From positions 1 to 15,949 of the forward strand of contig JARIAA010000083.1 of the NCBI GenBank assembly GCA_029264635.1: DNA of 15,949 nucleotides, in the 5' to 3' direction. The translations under genes and the position numbers were made by a program. Source of the DNA: Psychrobacter sp. Lineage in GTDB: Bacteria; Pseudomonadota; Gammaproteobacteria; Pseudomonadales; Moraxellaceae. Below, one piece after another: positions 8,401-15,875 of the stretch. Under the pieces are notes generated by a model. The model was not told where the DNA came from. It worked only from the letters and a program-made list of their open reading frames with translations, and searched no databases. How positions within the stretch are numbered: position 1 is the stretch's first letter; each line of letters opens with the position of its first letter.

Positions 8401-11400
8401 CTTAGCGCGTCATTAAGCTCCCATTCCGCATTTAACAGTTTATCCACGTCTATTTCTAATAATTCTGCAACACTCAGTTTGTTATCGCTGGATGTGATCT
8501 CTGAATCACTCAACATTGCTTGTAAGGAGGCTAAGTCCTCTTTGTTTTCTACAATTTCATCAGATAAGCTTTGGGCATAGGTATTAAGATATCTGTCGAT
8601 AAAGACCACTGACTGTGCCAAGACCTGTAAGTGCTTGGCAGTCATTGGCGTATCATGCTTTTGTAATTGCTCTAAACTATATTCTATCGTGGCGCTAATA
8701 TCGCTAATAGCAGTTAGCGCACTTGAGCCAGAAGCGGCTCGCAAGGTATGAAAAGCGCGTACAATCTCATCAGTGACCTCGATATACTCTGCCGTGTTAT
8801 GAGCATTGATAAAATCTTTAATGTCATTTAATAGCGTCTCTGCCTCTTCAACAAATATCTGACACAAAGCCTGCTCTTCAACGCTGTTTGCAATAACAAC
8901 GACGGGAGTATCTGTCATCATCTCATTGATAGAATGAATCGTCTCTAAGATATCCGTAACATCACGACTATCACTCTGATAGCTTTCATCGTCATTAGAC
9001 TTTAGATGAATATCTACGGCTGACTTATCTTGACGTAACGTATCATAGCTAAATTCGTCACCGTGCTGCTTACTATAAGCATTCGCACAGGCAACCCATA
9101 TAGGTACCATCGCTGAATACGCTTCGCTGTGGTTTTCATTATTATTAGCAAACGTCTGTACCAAATCTGGATAAGCGGCAAGTACGTCAGCCATAAGCTG
9201 TATGATATCGGCAGACACTGTGATACTACGGTCTAAAATACGATTCAGCATATCTTCTATAGACCAGGCAAGCTCACCGGTATAGTACGCACCGACCATG
9301 CGTCCTGAACCCTTTAAAGTATGAAAACCACGTCTTATTTCTTTTAATTCAGATAAGTCAGAAGGATCTACGCGCCAATGCTCATATCTTGGCGTGATAT
9401 CAGCCAGCACCTCTTCTGCTTCTTCAATAAAAATCTCTTTAATCTCTGGATCACTCTCCTGAGCGTCCACAGGTAACTGCATCGCTTGTTGTATGAATGG
9501 CTCAAGAATAGTAGGTATCTCTAAATTACTAGGTTGGCTAGCATTGTCCGATACCGCTATTTCGTCAAAACTAATATCAGATTTCTTACCATCATTAAAG
9601 TTATCGTCATCGATACCTTTTATATTCAGCTCATCAACAGTTTCTGTTGATATGGCCAGACCATACAACAGTGACTCTCCTGCTAATAGGTTATTACTTT
9701 GTAAAACAGTAATAGCAGGGTCAATACTAGGGTCTTGCAGCGCGGTAAAATCTGTAACCAATATTGATAATTTTTCTGTAGTTTGCGTTACTAAGGTAAT
9801 CAAATCTTTAGTCACTGCCAGTGTTTTATCTAAGACTCGGTTAAGTAGGTTTTCAATCGCCCACGCCATCTCACTGACACTAAAAGCCCCAACCATACGT
9901 CCTGACCCTTTTAAGGTATGAAAGCCACGGCGTATCTCAGTTAACGCAGACAATTCTTGTATGTCTTGTTGCCAAATAGGTAGCAAATCTTCTAAATTTG
10001 CCAATACTTCTCTGGCCTCTTCAATAAAGATGTCGCGAATCTCTTCATCCATCCCAAAATTGTCAGGTTTGACGTGTGTACGTGCCAATTGCAACGCTGC
10101 ACTGTCTGGCTTTGCTGTAGAGTCTAAATCGATAGTGACCGCATCTATCTTTTGTACGGATTTGTCTTGTGATATCTCTTTATTTACTATCTCTTCAGTA
10201 GGTGCAATCTCACCACTGTCATCATAGCGAATATCCACAGAAGACGCTGGTTTGTGATATCTATAAACCTCTGACATCGCCTCTGGTGCTGCTATTAACT
10301 CATCAACTAAGATATAAGCTTGCTCAATGCGTTTATTAGCTTGTTGTAATAAAGAGCGATCAAATACTTGCTGCGCTAAATGATCCAGCAATAGCTCAAG
10401 AGCGGTTATACTGTCTGCCAGAGATTGAACAAGCTTCCAGCTAATATCTTTTATGTTATGCCTGTCCAATTTGACAAATAATTCGCCTAACTTGTCACTT
10501 ACTTCCCGTATTGAAGGCAGTCCCATATCTTCAAAAGCATCACCAATCTCAGTAAAGGCATCTGACGTTGGTAACAAGCTGGTTTGTTGCTGCTGCACGT
10601 AGTCATTAAAATGGTTTTTTACCTCTTCGACCGCGATTCGCAGCTGGCGCAAATTGTCATCAGCGAAAGTTGACGATAATACCGCATCTGTTTCAGTAGA
10701 TTCACTATTAGACGACTCAGATAGCGTTACAAAAGATGCAGCTTCACCGATTTTGGTATAGATAGATTGTTCAGTGTTATAAACAGCGCTGTATAACTCT
10801 TGCAGTTGGCGCTCAATTTGCCATTGCATCTCTGCAAATACAGACTCAGACATCATACTGTCTTTGACATCAGCCAAAATCTGAGTAACTTGTGATTTAT
10901 AACGCGACCATCCTCTGCACTCAAGCTGTCTTTCAAGTTTTTGGAGTGGCAAAATAAGTGTTTGTGGATGATCAAGTCCAAAAATGATTATCTCAAGCTC
11001 AGCCAGTATACGCGGTAAAAAGCGTAACGTAGACTCCGCCGCTTTTGATAAATGACTTAATGTACTTTGCGTCGATACGTCAATGTTTTCAAGACCACTG
11101 ACTTGTATGTAAATATCAGCGATCAAGTCTTCGATGACATCTTCTGTTTTGAGAAAATGACTGCTTAATTGCTCGTCTGCCTGGCTAACTTGTTGATAAC
11201 GACTCTCTAATATCCGCTCCAATTCAGCCAATAGCGATGCATAATCGGCAGGTAGTGGTGAGGCATTATTGACAAGATTGCTTAACCAAAGCTCCGCCAA
11301 AAACCATAGGCGCTGCTGACTATCGGCAGTAACCGACTGTCCCAAACTTGCTGCTTGCCAAAGATAATGACTGACTTTTTCTAAGTTACGTAAAATCGTT

Positions 11401-11990
11401 GATTTATTATTATTAGTCGTGAGTAACTGCTCAACCTGCTGACGCCATACCAATAATAACTGTTTATAATGTTCAGCTTGTAAAGGAGGTAAGGATGAAG
11501 GACTCATCGTTAAAACATTGGGTATAATGATATTGATTTTTTTGGCAGGCACGCTGTTAACATAATCAGTAGCGCTATTTTTCGTACTGGTATTATCGTC
11601 TATTTCTGCCACTGTTTGCGGCAAAATTTGAGAAAGCTTATCAATGGTTCTCTCGATAAGTGCACTACGATAGCTACCTGTCTGAGCATATTGCTTCAAC
11701 TCATACTGTAGCAGCTGATGAGCAAACTGCGCTATTCGGTATTGATTAGCCTTTAAAACCATACCGTTACTGACACCAGATGCCAGTAGGCTAAGTCTAT
11801 TAGCCAGCACTGCCAATCGAGAAAGCTTGACCATCGTTAAAGCGCCACTTAACTCATGATAATGGCATCCAATGAGATCAAAATCAGGATGAGAATCCAT
11901 GTGCCAGCCATCGGACACTTGTGATAACTGTTGATCGAAAAGTGGAAGAAGCCATTCAAGTGACAACATTTCATTGGGCTGGTTTTTCAT
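5478..11990 (-). CDS. chpA: ChpA, multi-HPt CheA-type histidine kinase of the Pil-Chp system
   Basis: ChpA is the central kinase of twitching chemotaxis and phosphorylates PilG and PilH. This frame gives 2170 residues. It has an N-terminal HPt-like region (H45 in HYHELSGALTMV), a helical region to about 600, and HPt domains with H691 and H890 (both HTLKGSGRMVGA). A fifth-type site with H1081 (HTLRAASGS) is altered. Two further HPts have H1381 and H1558 (both HTIKGGARM). The CheA core comprises a dimerisation helix region (about 1693-1850), the ATPase N box LRNAVDHG (1884-1891), the G1 box DDGRG (1926-1930), the F-box region FSAGLTT (1963-1969) and the G2 box GRGVGMD (1978-1984). A CheW domain follows (about 2017-2160). 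It lacks the final receiver because of the TAG described separately. The ATG follows AGGA by seven bases and lies 18 bases after pilK. Confidence 0.95.
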   Translation of the reverse strand: MKNQPNEMLSLEWLLPLFDQQLSQVSDGWHMDSHPDFDLIGCHYHELSGALTMVKLSRLAVLANRLSLLASGVSNGMVLKANQYRIAQFAHQLLQYELKQYAQTGSYRSALIERTIDKLSQILPQTVAEIDDNTSTKNSATDYVNSVPAKKINIIIPNVLTMSPSSLPPLQAEHYKQLLLVWRQQVEQLLTTNNNKSTILRNLEKVSHYLWQAASLGQSVTADSQQRLWFLAELWLSNLVNNASPLPADYASLLAELERILESRYQQVSQADEQLSSHFLKTEDVIEDLIADIYIQVSGLENIDVSTQSTLSHLSKAAESTLRFLPRILAELEIIIFGLDHPQTLILPLQKLERQLECRGWSRYKSQVTQILADVKDSMMSESVFAEMQWQIERQLQELYSAVYNTEQSIYTKIGEAASFVTLSESSNSESTETDAVLSSTFADDNLRQLRIAVEEVKNHFNDYVQQQQTSLLPTSDAFTEIGDAFEDMGLPSIREVSDKLGELFVKLDRHNIKDISWKLVQSLADSITALELLLDHLAQQVFDRSLLQQANKRIEQAYILVDELIAAPEAMSEVYRYHKPASSVDIRYDDSGEIAPTEEIVNKEISQDKSVQKIDAVTIDLDSTAKPDSAALQLARTHVKPDNFGMDEEIRDIFIEEAREVLANLEDLLPIWQQDIQELSALTEIRRGFHTLKGSGRMVGAFSVSEMAWAIENLLNRVLDKTLAVTKDLITLVTQTTEKLSILVTDFTALQDPSIDPAITVLQSNNLLAGESLLYGLAISTETVDELNIKGIDDDNFNDGKKSDISFDEIAVSDNASQPSNLEIPTILEPFIQQAMQLPVDAQESDPEIKEIFIEEAEEVLADITPRYEHWRVDPSDLSELKEIRRGFHTLKGSGRMVGAYYTGELAWSIEDMLNRILDRSITVSADIIQLMADVLAAYPDLVQTFANNNENHSEAYSAMVPIWVACANAYSKQHGDEFSYDTLRQDKSAVDIHLKSNDDESYQSDSRDVTDILETIHSINEMMTDTPVVVIANSVEEQALCQIFVEEAETLLNDIKDFINAHNTAEYIEVTDEIVRAFHTLRAASGSSALTAISDISATIEYSLEQLQKHDTPMTAKHLQVLAQSVVFIDRYLNTYAQSLSDEIVENKEDLASLQAMLSDSEITSSDNKLSVAELLEIDVDKLLNAEWELNDALSNKDIKQVQSYVQQQTEQIERLAGQTQDSPKFISLLAALSSAYDHLYNNPDRADNKEVQLALVAGHRQLTGLFDALAGSMSLKLDQQILNRLHRINVADIDEGSDKKTMADREDMVIDNHEPVTTVQSIQAEQLTLETIDTDIELLEIFLEEAQELDTVIAQSFNKWRADINNTATLKVLQRHLHTIKGGARMAGIRSIGDLTHEIESIYEAFVEQRLYPTMQWLAVMQIVQDTLSLQIDYVVRYQESFFAEELIEQLQKLERHDHLPLTITLVLPALQNHRDNEDDKTQESQENVQLTADVVSLDNIIEQSWDDSLPDLDILEVFLEEADEIVASSNKYLQLFLSNISDIAALQALQRDLHTIKGGARMVAANGIADLAHEMETVYEELAILRRPATKMVSQLLTVCHDWLADAVFVLKEHVNPPTPNALIAALKQFSKNPDDLKHIPNESLQAQRSKISAAKLRQQTAHVVENLNEMPPMTGSFAEQEQSTSHSEMIRISGGVIEHMINLSGESAINRARIDMGMSSLTNSIEEMGTTVQRLADQLRRMEIELEAQILSQIDDVEFIDNEDFDPLEMDQYSSLNQLSKSLTESASDLIDINSTLLEKTRDSENLLLQLSRTQTELQDGLMNSRMVPFTRVTPRLERIVRQTANELNKSVELTIINADDEIDRTILERIISPLEHMLRNAVDHGIETTQSRLTAGKDRSGRITLEVLREGSEIVINLTDDGRGINVDAVRDKAIAQGLIDADDNSLTDLDVMQYIFSAGLTTTQHVTQISGRGVGMDVVISEIRQLGGMVTVSSEMGLGSRFTIRLPLTVAVSDALVVRAADRYYAIPLVQIERVIRINPEKLYDYYESGDATLHIEDEDYRIRYLNEILSGSKLNELIVSSNTSLPLIIIKNRAGQKLALQVDQIAGSRIEIVVKPLGRQLSHLAGISAATIMGDGSVMLILDLIALMRNAPAQNTLRSAKL

Positions 11991-12008
11991 AGGATTATCC
12001 TAACTCGT

Positions 12009-13103
12009 TTATGCACTAATTTTTTGCCACACATTAACCTTTGAATGGGTAACGCGGCGCATATTTGAAGGTCGCCAAAACAGCGCTTCTCCTGGAGCCA
12101 ATATAATATGGCCACCCAGCTCACACTGAGCTGCCAATCTTGTCAAAATATCACGCTGATCGAACTGACGAAAATATATCAACATATTTTGGCATAAGAT
12201 AACGTGCTGCAAATGTAGGGTTGCTGGATCTTTGGTAAAAATGTTGTGCCATATGAAATCAACGTGTTCATGCAACTGCGGCGTTATTTGCCAAGTTGCG
12301 AGATTTTTATTTGGCACCGCGCTATCAAGAACTAACCTAGGGACTTCTTGACTGTTCATATCTACCTGACGTTGAGATACCGTTTGTCTATCTTTTTGCT
12401 CGCTGAGCACAACCGACTGCATAAAACGCTGATACGCGAATGGAATCAGCTGTTGTTGGCGTTGATCATATTGACCTGTGCGCGCTCTATGCAGAGCTTG
12501 CTGGCTAACATCTGAACCCAAGATCTTATAATTAGCAATGTGGCTTGCAGTCAAACTCATCGCAAGCGACCATACTTCTTGGCCAGTAGAGCAGCCAACG
12601 CTCCATATACGAAATGGCTGATTATTTTTATCAACGTTCCTATCAACCCTACTACCAACAGGCCGTTCAAGACAATCCTCAACACAGCTGTGTCGTGATT
12701 GCTGGCAATATTGAGCGGCCAATGCGGTTACGAAATCAATTGAAGGTTGATGGCGAAAAAAGCGACTTTCAGGTATGAGTACGGTATCAAGCAATTGCTG
12801 GTTTAGTTGATTATCTGTCTGTACGGCATCCCAAAGCTGAGATAATGATAAGGTATTTTCTGCTGCTGTTCGCTCAACAGCATTTAATAGCCACTGAAAC
12901 TGCTCATCTGGTAATACAAATCCAATCTTTTTTTCGATATAGCGCTGCCACTGACGGGCTGCTATTGGTCGATCTCTCAAACGAGGGCTAATCAATTTAC
13001 TGTTCGTTACGCCCATGTCTACTGAGTCTTTGAGAGTAAAACCATAAAGATTTGAGCTATTTTCTGTATGCTGTATGGATTGGCTCTTTGTGATGCGTGT
13101 CAT
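12009..13103 (-). CDS. pilK: PilK, CheR-type chemoreceptor methyltransferase
   Basis: PilK transfers methyl groups from S-adenosylmethionine to glutamates of PilJ. In the 364 residues, the CheR N-terminal helical domain (about 48-125) ends in ESRFFRH (112-118). The SAM-binding domain has SVGCSTGQEVWSLAM (168-182), GSDVSQQALHRARTGQYD (196-213), and CQNMLIYF (304-311), where classic CheR has RNVLIYF. An extra N-terminal stretch (1-46) and polar inserts at about 134-163 and 232-270 are probably surface loops. The ATG at 13103 has only a weak AAGAAGA sequence upstream. A later Met at residue 30 (13016) has no better site, so the longer form is kept. It lies 122 bases after pilJ, behind a 10-bp inverted repeat, and 18 bases before chpA. 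Confidence 0.9.
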   Translation of the reverse strand: MTRITKSQSIQHTENSSNLYGFTLKDSVDMGVTNSKLISPRLRDRPIAARQWQRYIEKKIGFVLPDEQFQWLLNAVERTAAENTLSLSQLWDAVQTDNQLNQQLLDTVLIPESRFFRHQPSIDFVTALAAQYCQQSRHSCVEDCLERPVGSRVDRNVDKNNQPFRIWSVGCSTGQEVWSLAMSLTASHIANYKILGSDVSQQALHRARTGQYDQRQQQLIPFAYQRFMQSVVLSEQKDRQTVSQRQVDMNSQEVPRLVLDSAVPNKNLATWQITPQLHEHVDFIWHNIFTKDPATLHLQHVILCQNMLIYFRQFDQRDILTRLAAQCELGGHIILAPGEALFWRPSNMRRVTHSKVNVWQKISA

Positions 13104-13120
13104 AATGGATACAGTCTTCT

Positions 13121-13164
13121 TATTGATGGCTCTCAGGTAATCATGTTTTAGTTGGCCATCAATA
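13121..13164 (-). repeat. 10-bp inverted repeat in the pilJ-pilK spacer
   Basis: TATTGATGGC (13121-13130) and GCCATCAATA (13155-13164) pair perfectly across a 24-base loop. There is no T-run behind it on the - strand, so it is not a normal terminator. In the mRNA it would form a hairpin ending about 17 bases before the pilK ATG, where it might influence pilK translation or mRNA processing. Confidence 0.6.
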
Positions 13165-13225
13165 TAATAAGGTTCTAAAGAACAGGACTTTTGACAATGG
13201 AGACACTTTTTACAGTTGACGACGT

Positions 13226-14638
13226 TTATGCCAGTACAGAGTTACCACTGTGATAACCCTCTTTAAAATCATGAACCTGCTCATCATCATTTGATAACTT
13301 AAAGCCCGTCACTGATTCTTGAAGCGCAGCAGCCATTTCACTTAACTCGCCTACTGAACGTGCAGTTGCCATTGTTCCTGATGAAGTTTGTGAGGTAATA
13401 TCTTGAATAATATTCATAGCATTAGAGATATGACCTGCAGAATCTGCTTGCTGCTGAGCGGCGTTTGAGATGTTCTGAATGAGATCAGCCAAAGCATTAG
13501 AGACGTTCTGGACTTCTTCTAGTGCTTCACCTGCATCCTTTGCTAAACGCGCTCCACGTACCACCTCTGAGGTGGTTGACTCCATCGACATGACCGCTTC
13601 ATTGGTATCTGCCTGAATAGTTTTAACCAAAGTTTCGATCTGTTTGGTTGCATTGGCTGAGCGCTCAGCCAGACGTTGTACTTCGTCAGCAACGACCGCA
13701 AAACCACGACCGGCATCACCCGCCATCGATGCCTGAATAGCGGCGTTTAACGCCAAAACGTTAGTTTGGTCGGCAATGTCATTGATTAGACTGACAATAT
13801 CACCAATCTCTTGTGAGGATTCGCCAAGACGTTTGATACGCTTTGAGGTTTCTTGTATCTGATCACGGATGACGTTCATGCCTTCAATTGAACGCTGTAC
13901 AACGTCTGCGCCGTTATAAGCAATAGCAACTGAACGCTGGGCAACAGCAGCTGACTCAGACGCATTCGTCGATACTTGGTCGATCGATATTGCCATCTCG
14001 TTAATCGCAGCCGATACATTAGCAATCTCTTGCGCTTGATGCTCAGACGCTTCAGCCAGCTCAACAGCATTTAACTGCGTCTGCCCAGAAGATTGGGACA
14101 CTCGATCAGCTGTGCTGTTAATAACCAATACCAGCTGACGCAACTGATCAATAGCGAAGTTCACGGAGTCAGCGATAGCACCTGTAAAATCTTCAGATAC
14201 GGTAGCATTAACTGTTAGATCGCCTTCAGCCAAATCACCAAGCTCATCAAGTAGGCGCAAAATCGCCATCTGGTTACGTTCGTTTTCTTCTTGAATTTGA
14301 CGCGCGCGCTCAGATTCAACTTCTGCTTCTTGGCGTCGGCGTAGCGTTTCTTTTTCGATTAATAAGCGCTCACTGCCACCGCTTTGGCGAGATAGCTGAA
14401 ACAATGCGTATAAAACAACGCTTAAACCCAATAGCAATATAACGCTTGGCAACACAATCAATCGTATAAAACCGTCAAAAGATTGGCTTACTGATGATAA
14501 TGAAACAATCAACCAAACCAAACCTACCAAACTGATTAGGCCAAAAATCCATGATAATGACTTCCATCTGCTGTTAGGATCATTAGCTGGCATTTTTTGA
14601 TTGCTACCCGTTGCAGGGCTTTTTGTAACGTCACTCAT
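13226..14638 (-). CDS. pilJ: PilJ, methyl-accepting chemoreceptor lacking the usual periplasmic domain
   Basis: PilJ is the MCP of the Pil-Chp system and controls ChpA. This version has 470 residues, against about 680 in P. aeruginosa. Residues 1-27 are polar and cytoplasmic. Helices at about 28-48 and 58-81 are joined by only about nine residues, so the periplasmic PilJ sensor is absent. A charged coiled coil (about 86-125) and a HAMP-like segment (about 125-172) lead to a long MCP signalling domain. Its tip is IADQTNVLALNAAIQASMAG followed by DAGRGFAVVADEV (about 287-320), nearly the PilJ consensus. No NWETF-type tether is present at the C-terminus. The ATG at 14638 is nine bases after AAAGGA (14648-14653); a TTG at 14656 overlaps that site and is rejected. 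pilI lies 167 bases upstream. Confidence 0.93.
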   Translation of the reverse strand: MSDVTKSPATGSNQKMPANDPNSRWKSLSWIFGLISLVGLVWLIVSLSSVSQSFDGFIRLIVLPSVILLLGLSVVLYALFQLSRQSGGSERLLIEKETLRRRQEAEVESERARQIQEENERNQMAILRLLDELGDLAEGDLTVNATVSEDFTGAIADSVNFAIDQLRQLVLVINSTADRVSQSSGQTQLNAVELAEASEHQAQEIANVSAAINEMAISIDQVSTNASESAAVAQRSVAIAYNGADVVQRSIEGMNVIRDQIQETSKRIKRLGESSQEIGDIVSLINDIADQTNVLALNAAIQASMAGDAGRGFAVVADEVQRLAERSANATKQIETLVKTIQADTNEAVMSMESTTSEVVRGARLAKDAGEALEEVQNVSNALADLIQNISNAAQQQADSAGHISNAMNIIQDITSQTSSGTMATARSVGELSEMAAALQESVTGFKLSNDDEQVHDFKEGYHSGNSVLA

Positions 14639-14805
14639 CGTGCTTATTCCTTTCAAACGGTCGTCTAAGTCGCATTGTGACTGACATTGTTAATGATTAT
14701 CAGCTAATGACAGACTTTATTAGTCATTGGCAAAATTTCTATTAATAAAGTGGCTATCAATACTGACATATCATCGTGCCATATCAGTCTTTATTGCTTT
14801 TTTAC
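14639..14805. promoter_or_regulatory. pilI-pilJ spacer with inverted repeats
   Basis: This 167-base non-coding gap lies inside an otherwise tight operon. It holds an inverted repeat GCTAATGAC/GTCATTGGC (14703-14711 and 14723-14731, eight matches plus one G.T). A Fur-box-like stretch (14689-14707) reads GATAATCATTAAC at its core on the - strand. A bulged inverted repeat ACTGACATAT/ATATCAGT lies at about 14761-14789. No clear sigma-70 promoter or T-tailed terminator for the - strand was seen. Function unknown. Confidence 0.3.
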
Positions 14806-15333
14806 TTATATTGCAGCATCAATGTATTTTGAGTCTTGGGCGAGCAGACTTGGCATAAAAATAAACCAGTCTTGTTTGTCTTTAAAAAACTTGCCATGGT
14901 TATAAGGGGCAAATGGAGAATCACTATTAATTGCCTCAGGACGGTACTGACTACGCGTAAATTGTTCGATACCAAGTACCTTGTCGACCAGCAGGCCTGA
15001 AAAAACCGTACTGTGATCGACCACTATGACTTTACGCTGACTCTTTTGCTGCTGACTTGGTATGTGCAAGAACTGCGCCAAGTCCGTGATAGGTAGCAGG
15101 CGACCACGGACGTTGGCTATGCCTAACATCCAAGGCTGTACCAGTGGTATATTAGTATATTCTGGCATCGCTAGTACCTCAGACACCTCGCCCATAGGAG
15201 CGACCAGACGCTGTCCACCAATCTCAAACACAATACCGCGCCAGTCGTATACTTGCCCCCCTTGACGACCACTGCTACGGGCGCGGGCCAAATCAGCTAA
15301 GCGTAAAAGCTCAATAAATCCGGTAGAAGCCAC
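14806..15333 (-). CDS. pilI: PilI, CheW-like coupling protein
   Basis: PilI is the cytoplasmic adaptor that joins the receptor PilJ to the kinase ChpA. The 175-residue product has a CheW fold over about 31-165, with the family pattern at WRGIVFEIGGQRLVAPMGEVSEVL. This is followed by IPLVQPWMLGIANVRGRLLPITDLAQFL, the CheW LGxxNxRGxxxPVxDL motif, and then KVIVVDH and GLLVDKVLGI. A GTG at 15333-15331 starts translation, six bases behind GGAG (15340-15343), which overlaps the end of pilH; only three bases separate the two genes. Length and position between pilH and pilJ match the Pseudomonas order. Function by family and synteny is secure. Confidence 0.94.
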   Translation of the reverse strand: MASTGFIELLRLADLARARSSGRQGGQVYDWRGIVFEIGGQRLVAPMGEVSEVLAMPEYTNIPLVQPWMLGIANVRGRLLPITDLAQFLHIPSQQQKSQRKVIVVDHSTVFSGLLVDKVLGIEQFTRSQYRPEAINSDSPFAPYNHGKFFKDKQDWFIFMPSLLAQDSKYIDAAI

Positions 15334-15336
15334 AAT

Positions 15337-15699
15337 TTACTCCGTTACGGTACGAATAACGCGTACAAGTTCAGATTCATCAACAGGCTTGGTCAGATAC
15401 TCTTTTGCCCCTTGACGCTTGCCCCAAACTCGATCAGTTTCTTGGTTTTTGGTACTAATCATGACTACAGGTATATGCGAGGTTGTTTTACCGCGTGTAA
15501 TTTTACGCGTCGCTTGAAAACCATTCATTTCAGGCATGACTACATCCATCAGCACCACATCTGGCAGATGTTCTGCCGCCATCAAGCAGCCTTTTTCGCC
15601 ATTGTTCGCCTCTAGTACTTGAAAGTTGTTTCTTGCAAGTATGTCGCGAAATTTCGCCATTTCAGATGGCGAGTCATCTATGACCAACACTGTTGTCAT
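15337..15699 (-). CDS. pilH: PilH, CheY-like response regulator
   Basis: PilH is a single-domain receiver phosphorylated by ChpA; in Pseudomonas it opposes PilG and is linked to pilus retraction and damping of signalling. The 120 residues carry the acidic pair Asp8-Asp9 (VIDDSPSEM), phospho-acceptor Asp52 in LMDVVMPEMNGFQATR, Ser82/Thr83 in MISTKNQETD, and Lys104 in LTKPVDE. The run VWGKRQGAKEYLTKP is diagnostic of PilH rather than PilG. The ATG at 15699 lies six bases behind AAGGA (15706-15710), while an in-frame TTG at 15720 precedes that site and is rejected. pilG lies 176 bases upstream and pilI three bases downstream. Confidence 0.95.
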   Translation of the reverse strand: MTTVLVIDDSPSEMAKFRDILARNNFQVLEANNGEKGCLMAAEHLPDVVLMDVVMPEMNGFQATRKITRGKTTSHIPVVMISTKNQETDRVWGKRQGAKEYLTKPVDESELVRVIRTVTE

Positions 15700-15875
15700 G
15701 ATTATTCCTTTTATTATCAATATTATCCGTCAGGACAAATGGTTGAGACCAACGAAGCAGAGGTAATGAGTCGCTCTTTTTGAGCGTTTAATAAAGCATC
15801 CTATTAAGCTTTAACTTTCTTCTATTCATTGTTGGCTACGGTGTGTTTGGTTGGGTATTGATGGCTTGTCACTTA
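15700..15875. other. pilG-pilH spacer
   Basis: This 176-base AT-rich gap lies between two genes of the same operon. It contains a short hairpin CGCTC-TTTTT-GAGCG (15772-15786) and the pilH Shine-Dalgarno. No strong - strand promoter or terminator was identified; weak TTGTCC (about 15735-15740) and TAATAA elements exist but are not convincing. Confidence 0.35.

Noticed and set aside
9493..10227. Two + strand frames of 142 and 88 residues inside chpA
   Set aside because: They are antisense to conserved HPt coding sequence, with Ser-rich translations and no ribosome-binding context.
14639..14656. TTG start giving a six-residue longer PilJ
   Set aside because: The TTG overlaps the Shine-Dalgarno AAAGGA, which is ideally placed for the ATG at 14638.
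15772..15786. Hairpin CGCTC-TTTTT-GAGCG between pilG and pilH as a terminator
   Set aside because: The stem is only 5 bp and there is no T-run after it on the - strand.
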